From NCBI RefSeq assembly GCF_014648075.1, contig NZ_BMQK01000022.1, positions 44,066-108,065 of the forward strand: 64,000 bases of DNA, read 5' to 3'. This document shows, in pieces, positions 8,662 through 19,173 of this stretch (within the stretch, counting starts at the first letter, position 1; every line of letters begins with the position of its first letter). The notes under the pieces were generated by a model. That model saw nothing but the letters and a program-made list of their open reading frames with translations. It did no database searches and had not been told where the DNA came from. The position numbers were made by a program, and so were the translations under genes. Origin of the DNA: Streptomyces ruber. Its GTDB lineage: Bacteria; Actinomycetota; Actinomycetes; Streptomycetales; Streptomycetaceae.

Positions 8662-9754
8662 CCCGGGCCATGACGTGATAGCTCGGCAGGCGGACGAGCA
8701 CCTCGTCACCCATCAGGTGAAACTTCCGAGACAGACGGTCGAGCGTCCCATCCGCCAGGTCGTCAAACGGCTCTTGATGGCCCTGGTCGTGCTGGTCGCG
8801 ACCGCTTTCATCGTCTATCTCGACCGCGATGGCTACAACGACAACTCCGACGGTCCCGTCGACCTGCTCGACGCCTTCTACTACGCGACCGTCACCCTCT
8901 CCACCACCGGATACGGCGACATCACTCCGGTCAGTGACTCCGCCCGGTTCACCAACATCTTCGTCGTCACGCCCCTGCGCGTGATGTTCCTGATCATCCT
9001 GGTCGGCACCACGCTCGAGGTCCTCACGGAACGAACTCGCGAGGAATGGCGACTCAACCGCTGGAGGACGGCCTTGAGGGACCACACCGTTGTCATCGGC
9101 TTCGGGACGAAGGGGAAGTCCGCGCTGCAGACCGTCCTGGCGACGGGCCTGAGCAAGGAGCAGGTGGTCGTCGTCGACCCCAGCTCGAAGGCGATCGACG
9201 CCGCCACGGCACACGGGTACGCGGGGGTCATAGGGGACGCCACCCGCAGCGACGTGCTGCGACGGGCCGAGGTGCACAGGGCGCGCCAGATAATCATCGC
9301 CACCCAGCGGGACGACACCGCCGTTCTGGTGACGCTGACCGCCCGGCAGATCAACCGCGCGGCGAAGATCGTGGCCGCCGTGCGGGAGGAGGAGAACGCG
9401 CCGCTGCTCAAGCAGTCCGGTGCCGACGTGGTCATCACCAGCGCCAGCGCGGCCGGCCGGCTGCTCGGACTCTCCGTGCTCAGCCCCGCCGCCGGCATGG
9501 TCATGGAGGACCTCATCCAGCAGGGCAGCGGCCTGGACATCGTCGAGCGGCCGGTCATAAAGGCCGAGGTCGGACGCGGTGTGCGGGAGATCGACGACCT
9601 CGTGGTGAGTGTCGTACGAGGGCACCGGGTGCTCGGGTACGACGACCCGGCCGTCGGTGAGCTGCATCTGACCGACCGGCTCATCACCATCGTCCGGGCC
9701 ACGCCGAGCACCAAGGTCGCCCCCGGCATGCGGCCGCTTCCCCAGGACCAGTGA
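8654..9754 (+). CDS. Two-TM potassium channel with RCK/TrkA-N domain
   Basis: 366 residues from GTG 8654. GTG 8645 and GTG 8717 are in-frame alternatives and the start is uncertain because the parS palindrome covers it. Seen: TM1 (LLMALVVLVATAFIVYL), a pore loop with the selectivity filter TLSTTGYGDITPVS, TM2 (LRVMFLIILVGTTLEVL), and a cytoplasmic RCK domain with Rossmann motif VVIGFGTKGKSAL and acidic strand end VVVDPSSKAID. A TrkA-C-like region follows. It forms a tetrameric K+-selective inner-membrane channel gated by a ligand on the RCK ring. A strong terminator follows, shared with the convergent ABC transporter. Confidence 0.9.
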   Translation: MKLPGHDVIARQADEHLVTHQVKLPRQTVERPIRQVVKRLLMALVVLVATAFIVYLDRDGYNDNSDGPVDLLDAFYYATVTLSTTGYGDITPVSDSARFTNIFVVTPLRVMFLIILVGTTLEVLTERTREEWRLNRWRTALRDHTVVIGFGTKGKSALQTVLATGLSKEQVVVVDPSSKAIDAATAHGYAGVIGDATRSDVLRRAEVHRARQIIIATQRDDTAVLVTLTARQINRAAKIVAAVREEENAPLLKQSGADVVITSASAAGRLLGLSVLSPAAGMVMEDLIQQGSGLDIVERPVIKAEVGRGVREIDDLVVSVVRGHRVLGYDDPAVGELHLTDRLITIVRATPSTKVAPGMRPLPQDQ

Positions 9755-9780
9755 GCCGGCGCCGGACCTCCGGTGCGCAG

Positions 9781-9817
9781 GGCCGAGGGCGCTCCCGTCA
9801 CGGGGGCGCCCTCGGCC
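9781..9817. terminator. Bidirectional terminator
   Basis: Perfect 12-bp arms GGCCGAGGGCGC/GCGCCCTCGGCC around a 13-base loop. It lies between the stops of the convergent K+ channel and ABC permease genes. There is no T-run, as usual in Streptomyces. Confidence 0.85.
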
Positions 9818-9829
9818 GTACGACGGCCG

Positions 9830-10678
9830 TCACCTGCGGTTGTACAACCGCATCGTCACCGGGCCGAAGACCAGGACGAACAGTGCCGTCCACCCCAGGG
9901 TCCAGACGGTCGCCGCGGCCGGCCAGCCGCCGGCCATCAGTCCCCGCACCGCCGAGGCGAGGTGCGTGACCGGGTTGTTGTCGACGAATGCCTGGAGCCA
10001 GCCCGGCATGGTCCGTGGATCGACGAAGACGTTGGACAGGAACGTCAGCGGAAAGATCACCATCATGCTGACGCTCATCACGGACTTCTCGGTGCGCAGC
10101 AGCAGCCCGAACATCGTCCAGATCCACGAGAACGCGAACGAGAAGACGAGCAGCAGCGCGACCCCGGCGGCCACCCCTCCGACTCCGCCCGCCGGGCGGT
10201 AGCCCAGGACCAGGCCGACCGTCAGCATCACCATCGACGCGATCGTGTAGCGCAGGGCGTCCCCCAGGAGGTACCCGACCATCGTCGACGGCCGCCAGAT
10301 CGGCAGCGTACGGAAGCGGTCGAAGACGCCCTTCTCGATGTCCGCCTTCACGGAGACACCCGTGTACATCGTGATCATCACGACGGACAGCACCAGGATG
10401 CCCGGCAGCAGGTACTGCAGGTACTCCCCCGGGGTCCCGGCCAGGGCGCCGCCGAAGAGGTACGTGTACATCAGCACCATCATGACCGGGAAGGCGGTGA
10501 CGTCGAAGAGCTGCTCCGGCACGTGCTTGATCTTGAGAACCGCCCGCCAGCCGAAGGTCAGCGACGCCGACAGGGCGCTGGGGCGCGCCGGCCGCTCCAT
10601 GGCGACCAGCAGGGCGGCCAGCGACTCCGCGCTCACGGAGGCGAGGTCCTTGCTCCCGGCGGGGGCCGTGGTCGTCAT
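9830..10678 (-). CDS. ABC-2 type transporter permease (DrrB-like)
   Basis: 282-residue membrane protein with about six TM segments (for example FPVMMVLMYTYLFGGALAG, YLLPGILVLSVVMITMYTG, ASMVMLTVGLVLGY, VALLLVFSFAFSWIWTMFGL). It carries the DrrB-type segment ADIEKGVFDRFRTLPIWRPS and the C-terminal NPVTHLASAVRGLMAG. It pairs with the ATPase gene upstream, whose stop overlaps its start (ATGA). Family members export hydrophobic drugs or lipids; the substrate is not identifiable. No biosynthetic cluster adjoins, so housekeeping efflux or resistance is likelier than self-resistance. Confidence 0.9.
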   Translation of the reverse strand: MTTTAPAGSKDLASVSAESLAALLVAMERPARPSALSASLTFGWRAVLKIKHVPEQLFDVTAFPVMMVLMYTYLFGGALAGTPGEYLQYLLPGILVLSVVMITMYTGVSVKADIEKGVFDRFRTLPIWRPSTMVGYLLGDALRYTIASMVMLTVGLVLGYRPAGGVGGVAAGVALLLVFSFAFSWIWTMFGLLLRTEKSVMSVSMMVIFPLTFLSNVFVDPRTMPGWLQAFVDNNPVTHLASAVRGLMAGGWPAAATVWTLGWTALFVLVFGPVTMRLYNRR

Positions 10679-11658
10679 GCCGCCACCTCGTCCTTCGTGC
10701 CGCGCCCGGTGAGGGCGAGGAACACCTCGTCGAGACTGGGCTGCCCCAGGGAGAAGTCGTCGACGGTGACACCGCTGCGGGCCAGTTCGGCGAGCGCGCG
10801 GGCGGCCTGCTCCGCCGCGCCCCGTCCGCCCGCGCCGACGCGCGCCGTCAGGGCCACCGGATCGGACTCCAGCTGCACCTCCGCGTCGAGCACCAGCCGC
10901 AGCACCTCTCCGGCCCGCCGGCGCTGCGCCGCGTCACGCAGCCGCACATGCACCGAGCCCGCGCCGACGGACGCCTTCAGCTCGCCCTTGGTGCCCTCGG
11001 CGATCACCGTGCCCCGGTCGATGACGGCTACCCGGGACGCCAGCCGGTCCGCCTCGTCCAGGTACTGCGTGGTCAGCAGGACGGTGGTGCCCTGGGCGAC
11101 CACCGCGCGCACGATGTCCCAGACCTGGTTGCGGCTGCGCGGGTCGAGACCGGTCGTCGGCTCGTCCAGGAAGAGCAGGTCGGGTGTGTTCAGGATGGAC
11201 GCGGCGATGTCGATGCGGCGGCGCATACCCCCCGAGTAGTGCTTGACCTGTTTCGCCGCGGCGTCGCCCAGCCCGAAGGCCGTCAGGAGCTGGTCGCCGC
11301 GCTCCCGCGCCGCCCTCCTGCCGTGCCCGAGGAGCCGGCCGAGCAGCACCAGGTTCTCGGTGCCGGTCATGTCCTCGTCGACGGACGCGTACTGACCGGT
11401 CAGGCTCACCCGGCCGCGCACCGCGTCGGCCTCCCGTACGACGTCGTGGCCGAAGACCCGGGCCCGGCCGCTGTCCGGGCGCAGCAGGGTGGCCAGCATC
11501 CGTACGACCGTGGTCTTGCCCGCGCCGTTGGGGCCCAGGACCCCGTAGACCGTGCCGGCCGGCACGGAGAGGTCGACGCCGTCGACGGCCCGGGTCTCGC
11601 CGAACGTCTTCACCAGACCCGCGGTCTCGACCGCGAGACCGTCCGTCCGTCCGCTCAT
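10675..11658 (-). CDS. ABC transporter ATP-binding protein (DrrA-like)
   Basis: 327 residues from ATG 11658 (MSGRTDGLAV). Seen: Walker A GPNGAGKTT near residue 42, Q-loop SLTGQYASVDEDMTG, signature HYSGGMRRRIDIAAS, Walker B LLFLDEPTTGLD, the H-loop region VLLTTQYLDEADRL, and the DrrA C-terminal extension (SLGQPSLDEVFLALTG) typical of drug-export ATPases. It energises the permease encoded by the next gene. An upstream extension of the reading frame to 11781 is rejected because it lacks family similarity. The divergent control region holds an inverted repeat. Confidence 0.92.
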   Translation of the reverse strand: MSGRTDGLAVETAGLVKTFGETRAVDGVDLSVPAGTVYGVLGPNGAGKTTVVRMLATLLRPDSGRARVFGHDVVREADAVRGRVSLTGQYASVDEDMTGTENLVLLGRLLGHGRRAARERGDQLLTAFGLGDAAAKQVKHYSGGMRRRIDIAASILNTPDLLFLDEPTTGLDPRSRNQVWDIVRAVVAQGTTVLLTTQYLDEADRLASRVAVIDRGTVIAEGTKGELKASVGAGSVHVRLRDAAQRRRAGEVLRLVLDAEVQLESDPVALTARVGAGGRGAAEQAARALAELARSGVTVDDFSLGQPSLDEVFLALTGRGTKDEVAA

Positions 11659-11706
11659 CTGTGGGTCCTTCCGCGGGACGGGTCCCGGTGGGCGGGGCCA
11701 CGCAAG

Positions 11707-11760
11707 GGAGACCACCGTGGTCTCCGGACTCATCGGTCGCCATCGGGACCCATCGGTTGC
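11707..11760. promoter_or_regulatory. Operator-like repeats between ABC operon and oxidoreductase
   Basis: Perfect inverted repeat GGAGACCA-CCG-TGGTCTCC (11707-11725), followed by three CATCGG direct repeats (about 11731-11754). It lies in the 224-bp divergent gap and is a candidate binding site for an unidentified repressor of the exporter, the oxidoreductase, or both. Confidence 0.5.
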
Positions 11761-11882
11761 CGTCGGGTGCCGGGCTCGCACAGCCGTGTGTCTCCACGGT
11801 CCCTCTCCCGGACACCGGCCGCATCACGAGGCGGTCGCGTACCTCCGCACGGGCCGCCTGCCCGGGGAGTAGCGTCCCTACC

Positions 11883-12863
11883 ATGTACGCGATCACGATT
11901 CCTGAACCCGGTGGGCCCGAACAGCTGGTGTGGGCCGAGGTACCCGACCCCGAGCCCGGCGAGGGCGAAGTACTCCTCGAAGTGGTGGCGGGCGCCGTCA
12001 ACCGCGCCGACATCATGCAGCGTCAGGGCCACTACGACCCGCCGCCCGGCGCCTCCCCGTACCCCGGCCTGGAGTGCTCCGGACGGATCGCCGCGCTCGG
12101 GCCCGGCGTCTCCGGATGGGCGGTGGGCGACGAGGTGTGCGCGCTGCTCTCGGGCGGCGGGTACGCGGAGAAGGTCGTCGTCCCGGCCGGGCAGCTGCTG
12201 CCCGTGCCCACGGGCCTCGACGTCCGGCAGGCGGCCGCGCTGCCCGAGGTGACCTGCACCGTCTGGTCGAACGTGTTCATGGTGTCCCACCTCCGTCCCG
12301 GTGAGACGCTCCTCGTGCACGGCGGCACCAGCGGCATCGGCACGATGGCGATCCAGCTCGCCAAGGCCGTCGGCGCCCGGGTCGCCGTCACGGCGGGCAC
12401 CCGGGAGAAGCTCGACACCTGCGCCGGTCTGGGCGCGGACATCCTGATCAACTACCGCGAGCAGGACTTCGTCGAGGAGATCGGGCGGGCCACGGACGGT
12501 GCGGGCGCGGACGTCATCCTCGACAACATGGGCGCCAAGTACCTCGACCGCAATGTGCGCGCCCTCGCCGTCAACGGGCGCCTCGCCATCATCGGCCTGC
12601 AGGGCGGGGTGAAGGGCGAGCTGAACATCGGGATGCTGCTCGGCAAGCGCGCCGCGGTCAGCGCGACCTCGCTGCGCGCCCGCCCGCTCGGCGAGAAGGC
12701 GGCCATCGTGGCGGCGGTGCGGGAGCACGTGTGGCCGCTGATCGAGGGCGGCGACGTACGTCCCGTCATCGACCGGGAGCTCCCGATGAGCCGGGCGGCG
12801 GAGGCCCACCGGGTGCTGGAGGAGAGCGGGCACGTCGGCAAGGTGCTGCTGGTGAGGGAGTAG
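11883..12863 (+). CDS. Zinc-free NAD(P)H quinone oxidoreductase (PIG3-like MDR)
   Basis: 326-residue medium-chain reductase. Seen: the GroES-like N-terminus with AVNRADIMQRQGHYDPPPGA and YPGLECSGRIAALG, and the Rossmann motif VHGGTSGIGTMAIQLAKA. The segment VILDNMGAKYLDRNVRAL and a C-terminus ending GHVGKVLL match TP53I3/PIG3-type quinone reductases. The catalytic zinc ligands of alcohol dehydrogenases are absent. It likely reduces quinones or enals with NADPH in detoxification. ATG 11883 gives the canonical MYAI start. It is divergent from the drug-exporter operon, which fits a joint stress response; that is inference. Confidence 0.88.
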   Translation: MYAITIPEPGGPEQLVWAEVPDPEPGEGEVLLEVVAGAVNRADIMQRQGHYDPPPGASPYPGLECSGRIAALGPGVSGWAVGDEVCALLSGGGYAEKVVVPAGQLLPVPTGLDVRQAAALPEVTCTVWSNVFMVSHLRPGETLLVHGGTSGIGTMAIQLAKAVGARVAVTAGTREKLDTCAGLGADILINYREQDFVEEIGRATDGAGADVILDNMGAKYLDRNVRALAVNGRLAIIGLQGGVKGELNIGMLLGKRAAVSATSLRARPLGEKAAIVAAVREHVWPLIEGGDVRPVIDRELPMSRAAEAHRVLEESGHVGKVLLVRE

Positions 12864-12904
12864 GGGCTCGCGCCCCCGCGGTCGGCGCACCCGCCCCGGA
12901 CGTC

Positions 12905-13396
12905 TCACGGCCGGCGCAGACGCAGTCCGACGACGGCGAGGCCCAGGCCGAGACCGATGAGGATCAGACCGCTGCCGAGGGGCAGCGCCCGCCCGGCGGG
13001 CTTGCCGACGGCCTTCTGGGCGGCCTGCTCGGTGGCCTCCGCGGTCGCGTCCCCGGCGGTCCCCTCGTCGGGCAGCGCGGTGTTCCGGGACGGCCGGGGC
13101 GGGTGCGCCGACCGCGGGGGCGCGGACCCGTCGGGATCCGTCTCGCCGGAGCCGCCGTCGACGTCGGCCTCGGCGGCCGCGGTGGTGCCGTCGGCTCGTC
13201 CGGGCCGCTCCCGTCCCTCCCCCGCGCGGCTGCCGGCCCGGGACGTCTCCGTGGCCGGTGACCGCCCGGCGGACGTCGGAGGGGCGGGCTGGACGGCTCC
13301 GGCCGTCAGGAAGACGGCCGCCAGGGCCAGGGCGGGCAGCTTGCGGGCCGCGCACGGCGGCCGCGGCCGCCGCGGCGGGCAGAACTCGGCGTTCAC
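12905..13396 (-). CDS. Small secreted/membrane-anchored protein, unknown
   Basis: 163 residues. It has a signal-peptide-like segment at residues 18-40 (KLPALALAAVFLTAGAVQ), a disordered Ser/Thr/Pro/Asp-rich middle, and a C-terminal TM (LGSGLILIGLGLGLAVVGL) followed by RLRRP. This layout resembles a short surface protein with a wall-spanning stalk and a membrane anchor. I do not recognise a family. It stands alone, convergent with the oxidoreductase and divergent from bpa across 260 bp of repeats. Confidence 0.65.
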   Translation of the reverse strand: MNAEFCPPRRPRPPCAARKLPALALAAVFLTAGAVQPAPPTSAGRSPATETSRAGSRAGEGRERPGRADGTTAAAEADVDGGSGETDPDGSAPPRSAHPPRPSRNTALPDEGTAGDATAEATEQAAQKAVGKPAGRALPLGSGLILIGLGLGLAVVGLRLRRP

Positions 13397-13538
13397 GCCG
13401 GTGCCCCTCTCCGGGACGACGGGACCGTTGGTGTTTCCAGCGGAGTCACACCAGACTCACACGCCACTGCGCACCTCGCACTCCGGGACCGTACGGCCCG
13501 CCCCGGAACCGGCCCCGGCGACGCTTGGCGAACAAACC

Positions 13539-13603
13539 GCGCATACGCGGTGGATCAGACCGCGCGTACGCGGTGGATCAGACCGCGCGTACGCGGTGGA
13601 TCA
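13539..13603. repeat. 23-bp tandem repeat with palindromic core, upstream of bpa
   Basis: Nearly three copies of a 23-bp unit start at 13539, 13562 and 13585 (the last is truncated). Each holds the ten-base palindrome CGCGTACGCG (CGCATACGCG in copy 1) followed by GTGGATCA. The array ends about 55 bp before the bpa start. Three evenly spaced palindromes, about two helical turns apart, look like an operator array on one DNA face. Confidence 0.85.
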
Positions 13604-13658
13604 CCCACCGGCGGGGGCACCAGGGTGATGAGGTGCACACGTGCGAGAGAATGGCGGC

Positions 13659-14204
13659 ATGGAGATGCCGAGGAACGAACGGTCGTCCGAGAACCCCCAG
13701 ATCCTGGTCGTCGGCCAGGACGGTATGGCACTCGGCGGCGGTGGTGGCGGAGACGACGAATCCCGTGAGATCCCGGTGACGGAGCAGGTGGAGCAGCCCG
13801 CGAAGGTCATGCGCATCGGAAGCATGATCAAGCAGCTGCTGGAGGAGGTGCGCGTGGCGCCTCTCGACGAGGCGAGCCGCGCCCGGCTGAAGGAGATACA
13901 CGCCAGCTCGGTCAAGGAGCTGGAGGACGGTCTCGCTCCCGAGCTGGTCGAGGAACTGGAGCGGCTCTCCCTGCCCTTCACGGACGAGGCGGTGCCCAGC
14001 GACGCGGAACTGCGTATCGCGCAGGCCCAGCTGGTGGGCTGGCTGGAAGGACTGTTCCACGGCATCCAGACCACGCTGTTCGCCCAGCAGATGGCTGCCC
14101 GGGCCCAGCTGGAGCAGATGCGCCGCGCCCTTCCGCCGGGTGTCGGCGGCGAGGGCCACGAGGAGCCGCACGCGGGAGGCCGTTCGGGCGGACCGTACCT
14201 GTGA
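13659..14204 (+). CDS. bpa: Bacterial proteasome activator Bpa
   Basis: 181 residues; the family (Rv3780/DUF2587) forms a dodecameric ring that opens the 20S proteasome gate without ATP. Seen: the conserved N-terminus PQILVVGQDGMALGG, the core helices KVMRIGSMIKQLLEEVRVAP and ELRIAQAQLVGWLEGLFHGI, and a C-terminus ending GGPYL, matching the short Tyr-Leu gate-opening tail (GQYL in the mycobacterial protein). Start ATG 13659 (MEMPRNERS) has GAGAG 9 nt upstream; GTG 13641 is an alternative. The N-terminal glycine run is unusually pure. It is monocistronic, closed by a strong terminator. Confidence 0.93.
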   Translation: MEMPRNERSSENPQILVVGQDGMALGGGGGGDDESREIPVTEQVEQPAKVMRIGSMIKQLLEEVRVAPLDEASRARLKEIHASSVKELEDGLAPELVEELERLSLPFTDEAVPSDAELRIAQAQLVGWLEGLFHGIQTTLFAQQMAARAQLEQMRRALPPGVGGEGHEEPHAGGRSGGPYL

Positions 14205-14252
14205 GGTCCGCCGCGGCGGCACGGCCGTACTGACGGCACGCGATCGACGCGA

Positions 14253-14287
14253 GAGGGGGCCGGCGCCGGGAGGGCGCCGGCCCCCTC
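14253..14287. terminator. Bidirectional terminator
   Basis: Perfect 15-bp arms (GAGGGGGCCGGCGCC and its complement) around a five-base loop, between convergent bpa and the Ser/Thr kinase gene. Confidence 0.9.
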
Positions 14288-14300
14288 GGTCCCTCCCGGC

Positions 14301-16055
14301 TCAGGACGGCGGCATCCCCGTGGACACGTCCAGCACGATCTCGGGCATGTCGTCGGGGTCGGCGTCCGTGCCGGAGGAGGGCGACTGGTCCACGACCGTT
14401 CCCTCGCCCCAGGTGTTCTCGTCGACGAGCCTGGTCTCGAACTCCCAGCCGGCGGCCCGCAGGCAGTTCCGCACCGAGTCGATGTTCTTGAACTCGAAGC
14501 TCGGGATCTGGATCATGCCGGGATCGGCGTACGACTCCCTCGGCTCCGTGCACGCGGTCGTCTCGATGGTCCTCGTCGGGTCCGGGCCCTTGTACCCGGG
14601 CACGCCGGACGCCGAGGCCGACGCGTCGGCGCCCGAACCTCCCGTACCCCCTGTCTCGTCGCCGCCTCTGTTCAGCGCGACGGCGGTGATCAGACTCCCG
14701 ATCGCGACGAGCGAGACGACGACCGCGCCGATGACCACGGCCCGGTTGGCCTTGCCGCCGTCGGCCGCGCCCGCGCCCGCGGCCGGTGCCGGGGCGTGCG
14801 GGGTGTGCGGACCGGCGGCGTACGGCGGCGGGGTCGGCGCGCCGTGCTGAGGCGAGTGCCGGGCTCCGTAGGCGTCGGTCCGCTGGGGCGGCTGGTAGCC
14901 ACCGGGCTGCGGATAGCCGTACGGAGCCGGGGCCGGGCCGGGGAAGGGAGCGGGCGTCGAGGCCGGGGCCGGGTTCGCGAAGGGCGGCGGAGTGCCCGGG
15001 CCGTGCGGGCCCGGCTGGTGCCCGGGCGGGTACGGGGTCCGCACGGGTCCGGGCGGTCCCGCCGCCGACCCGTCCACGGGTGGGAAGACGGCGGCGCCCA
15101 CGCCCGTGCCGCTCGGCGCCGGGACGCCCGGGACGATGTTCGGCGCGGCACCCGGCAGCGACGACGCCACCCGCAGGCACTCGTCCCGCATCGCCCGGGC
15201 GCCCGGGAAACGCTCGTTCGGGTTCTTCTTCAGCGCGCGGGCGATCAGCGCGTCCACCGCCGGCGGCAGGGACCGGTTGATCGAGGAGGGGACCGGGGGC
15301 TGCTCCTGGACGTGGGCGTACGCGATCGCCAGCGGTGAGTCCGCGTCGAACGGGAGCCGTCCGGTGAGCAGCTGGAACAGCATGACGCCGACCGAGTACA
15401 GGTCGGAGCGCGCGTCCACACCGCGGCCCAGCGCCTGCTCGGGCGACAGGTACTGGGGGGTGCCGACGACCATGCCGGTCTGCGTCATGGACGTGACGCC
15501 GGACTGCACGGCGCGGGCGATGCCGAAGTCCATGACCTTGACCACGCCGCGCCTGGTCACCATCACGTTGCCCGGTTTGATGTCGCGGTGGACCAGCCCC
15601 GTCTCGTGGCTGATCTCCAGCGCGGCCAGCACGTCGGCGGTGATGCGCAGCGCCTTGTCGGCCGGCATCGCGCCGTGGCCGCGGACGTCCGCGGCGAGCA
15701 CCGAGCCGAGCGGCTCACCCTCGACGTACTCCATGACGATGTACGGCGTCGGTGTGCCCTCGCCCGCGGCGGACCCGCCGGACGGCGGGTCCTCTCCGGT
15801 GTCGAAGACCGAGACGATGTTCGCGTGCGTGAGCTTCGCCACGGCCTGCGCCTCGCGGCGGAACCGCTCGCGGAACGCCTGCTCGCGTCCGAGCTCGGTG
15901 TGCAGTGTCTTGATCGCGACCTGTCGGTCGAGCACCGAGTCGTGGGCCAGGTGTACCGAGGCCATGCCGCCCTCGCCGAGCAGGGCGAGCAGCCGGTAGC
16001 GGCCGCCGGCGAGCGCACGCCCTGCGTAGTGGCCCTGTGCGCCGTCCTGGCTCAT
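14301..16055 (-). CDS. Transmembrane Ser/Thr protein kinase with PASTA-like domain
   Basis: 584 residues. Kinase domain at residues 19-290: LLGEGGMASVHLAHD glycine loop, catalytic Lys49 in VAIKTLH, HRDIKPGNVMV, VMDFGIARA and GTPQYLSPEQALGRG. A Pro/Gly/Tyr-rich juxtamembrane linker leads to one TM (VVIGAVVVSLVAIGSLITAV). The extracellular part ends in a single PASTA-like unit (IQIPSFEFKNIDSVRNCLRA, then VVDQSPSSGTDADPDDMPEI), which in PknB relatives binds cell-wall fragments. Start ATG 16055 (MSQDGAQG). It is divergent from a second kinase with a nearly identical activation loop, suggesting a duplicated signalling pair. Confidence 0.93.
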   Translation of the reverse strand: MSQDGAQGHYAGRALAGGRYRLLALLGEGGMASVHLAHDSVLDRQVAIKTLHTELGREQAFRERFRREAQAVAKLTHANIVSVFDTGEDPPSGGSAAGEGTPTPYIVMEYVEGEPLGSVLAADVRGHGAMPADKALRITADVLAALEISHETGLVHRDIKPGNVMVTRRGVVKVMDFGIARAVQSGVTSMTQTGMVVGTPQYLSPEQALGRGVDARSDLYSVGVMLFQLLTGRLPFDADSPLAIAYAHVQEQPPVPSSINRSLPPAVDALIARALKKNPNERFPGARAMRDECLRVASSLPGAAPNIVPGVPAPSGTGVGAAVFPPVDGSAAGPPGPVRTPYPPGHQPGPHGPGTPPPFANPAPASTPAPFPGPAPAPYGYPQPGGYQPPQRTDAYGARHSPQHGAPTPPPYAAGPHTPHAPAPAAGAGAADGGKANRAVVIGAVVVSLVAIGSLITAVALNRGGDETGGTGGSGADASASASGVPGYKGPDPTRTIETTACTEPRESYADPGMIQIPSFEFKNIDSVRNCLRAAGWEFETRLVDENTWGEGTVVDQSPSSGTDADPDDMPEIVLDVSTGMPPS

Positions 16056-16413
16056 GTGCTGGTGTCCCCCATCGACGCGGGCGAAGACTGCTGCTGTGGC
16101 TCCCGCGGCCGGCGATTCCGGTGTTTCCTCGTGTGATTCTCGGCCAAGTCTGCCCCAGGGCACGGACACGTCAAGCGGGGTGCCCGTTCCGTGACCGTAC
16201 GCGCGGGGAACGTCGCACAAGCGTTATGGCGGCCGTGCGGCCGGCCCACGGGATTTGCGCGGGCGGGGCCGTCGGGGTTGGATTGCCGGTCCCTTCCACA
16301 TCCCGTCCCGGCTCCAAGTCGGACCGGTGCGTCACGTGGAGGCTGTAGCGTGGCCCGACGAAGACCGTAACAACCACCGCGCGGACCGCGGGCAGAAACG
16401 ACGGCGAGGACTG
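16056..16413. promoter_or_regulatory. Divergent promoter region of the two kinase genes
   Basis: 358 bp without a gene. It holds an imperfect inverted repeat CGTTCC...GGAACG (16185-16212) near the middle and the ribosome site GCGAGGA before 16414. No clear sigma-factor hexamers could be fixed by eye. Confidence 0.4.
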
Positions 16414-18030
<1,617 letters not shown>

Positions 18031-18072
18031 TCGGCACCCTCGCGGAACACTCCGCACACTCCCCACGCGCGC

Positions 18073-18119
18073 GTGCGGCCCGAACGGGCTCCACGCGCGC
18101 GTGGCGTTCGGGGCCGCAC
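18073..18119. terminator. Bidirectional terminator
   Basis: Arms GTGCGGCCCGAACG and CGTTCGGGGCCGCAC pair with one bulged base. The loop contains a second perfect palindrome, CCACGCGCGCGTGG. It sits between the convergent kinase and phosphotransferase genes. Confidence 0.8.
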
Positions 18120-18132
18120 CGCCTCACCCGCC

Positions 18133-19173
18133 TCACCCGGAGAACGCCTCGCACACCGCGTCGTACTCGCGTGTCCACCACACCACCAGCGCGGAGGACG
18201 CGGGGAACTGCCAGTCGGCGCGGGTGTCCCCGCGCTCGTAGTGCCAGCGCAGCATCCAGAAGTCGTTGAGCCGCTCCCACCACACGCGGTGCACGGCGGC
18301 CGCGAGTTCGGAGGGCGTGGCGCGGGCGGTACGGCGGTACGCGCGCGCATAGGCCCGCACCTTGGGCAGGTTGAGGGTGCCCAGCGGGCGCAGGAAGAAG
18401 ATCACCGCGGCCCGCACCGCCTCCTCCGCGCGGGGCTGCACGCCGAGCCGGTCCCAGTCGACGATCGCCGCCGGGGCCGCCCCCTTGTAGAGCACGTTGA
18501 AGGGGTGGAAGTCGCCGTGCACCCAGCCCACGGAACCGCCCCGCGGGGGCCTGTGGTCCGCGTACTGTTCGAGGAGTCCGCGCCGCTCCAGGAGGCGGCG
18601 GCGGGCGAGCTCGTCGAACGTGTCGGCCGGCCGGTGGCGGCGTACCCGGCCGAGCAGGTCGTCGATGAGCGCCAGGGTGTCGGCCGGGTCGGCACTCGGG
18701 GCGGGCGCGGCCGCTGCCCTGCCCTGCTGGGGATGCGGGGGCATCACCCGCTCCAGGCTCGCGTGCACCACTCCCAGGAGCGCTCCCAGCCGTCCGCACT
18801 GCTCGGTGGTGAGCTGGCCGCCGTGGCGGTGCCGTCCCTCGACCCACGGGTGCAGGGCGTACGCGTGGCCGCCGATGACGGCGACGGTGCGGCCGTCGCG
18901 GCCGGCCAGCGGCGGGGCCACCGGGACGCCCAGGTCCGCCAGCCGCTGGGTCGCCCGGTGCTGGCGGGCGATGGCCGCCGGATCGGCGGTCTCGGGGTCG
19001 AAGTGGTGCTTGAGGAAGTAGCGGCCGTGCGTGGTGGCGAGCCGGTAGCCGCGGTTGAGCAGCCCCTGGTCGACGGGGACACAGGTCAGCGCGGACCCGG
19101 CGGCGTACCGGCGCAGCAGGTCGCGCAGCGGGGGCGTGTGAAGCTCGGGAGGTGGTACAGACGAGCGCAGCAC
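18133..19173 (-). CDS. Aminoglycoside phosphotransferase-fold (APH) kinase
   Basis: 346 residues, GTG start. Seen: an N-lobe with RYFLKHHFDPETADP, Brenner motif VGWVHGDFHPFNVLY and the metal-binding AAIVDWDRLGVQ. A C-terminal helical part is rich in Trp (VWWERLNDFWMLRWHYERGD). Family members phosphorylate small molecules such as choline, homoserine or antibiotics. Nothing in the neighbourhood fixes the substrate, so a resistance role should not be assumed. It is followed tail-side by the kinase terminator and lies downstream of the response regulator on the same strand with a 208-bp gap. Confidence 0.85.
   Translation of the reverse strand: MLRSSVPPPELHTPPLRDLLRRYAAGSALTCVPVDQGLLNRGYRLATTHGRYFLKHHFDPETADPAAIARQHRATQRLADLGVPVAPPLAGRDGRTVAVIGGHAYALHPWVEGRHRHGGQLTTEQCGRLGALLGVVHASLERVMPPHPQQGRAAAAPAPSADPADTLALIDDLLGRVRRHRPADTFDELARRRLLERRGLLEQYADHRPPRGGSVGWVHGDFHPFNVLYKGAAPAAIVDWDRLGVQPRAEEAVRAAVIFFLRPLGTLNLPKVRAYARAYRRTARATPSELAAAVHRVWWERLNDFWMLRWHYERGDTRADWQFPASSALVVWWTREYDAVCEAFSG

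Noticed and set aside
18133..19173. APH-fold kinase as an antibiotic-resistance gene.
   Set aside because: Fold only; no residues specific for aminoglycoside enzymes could be identified and no resistance context is present.
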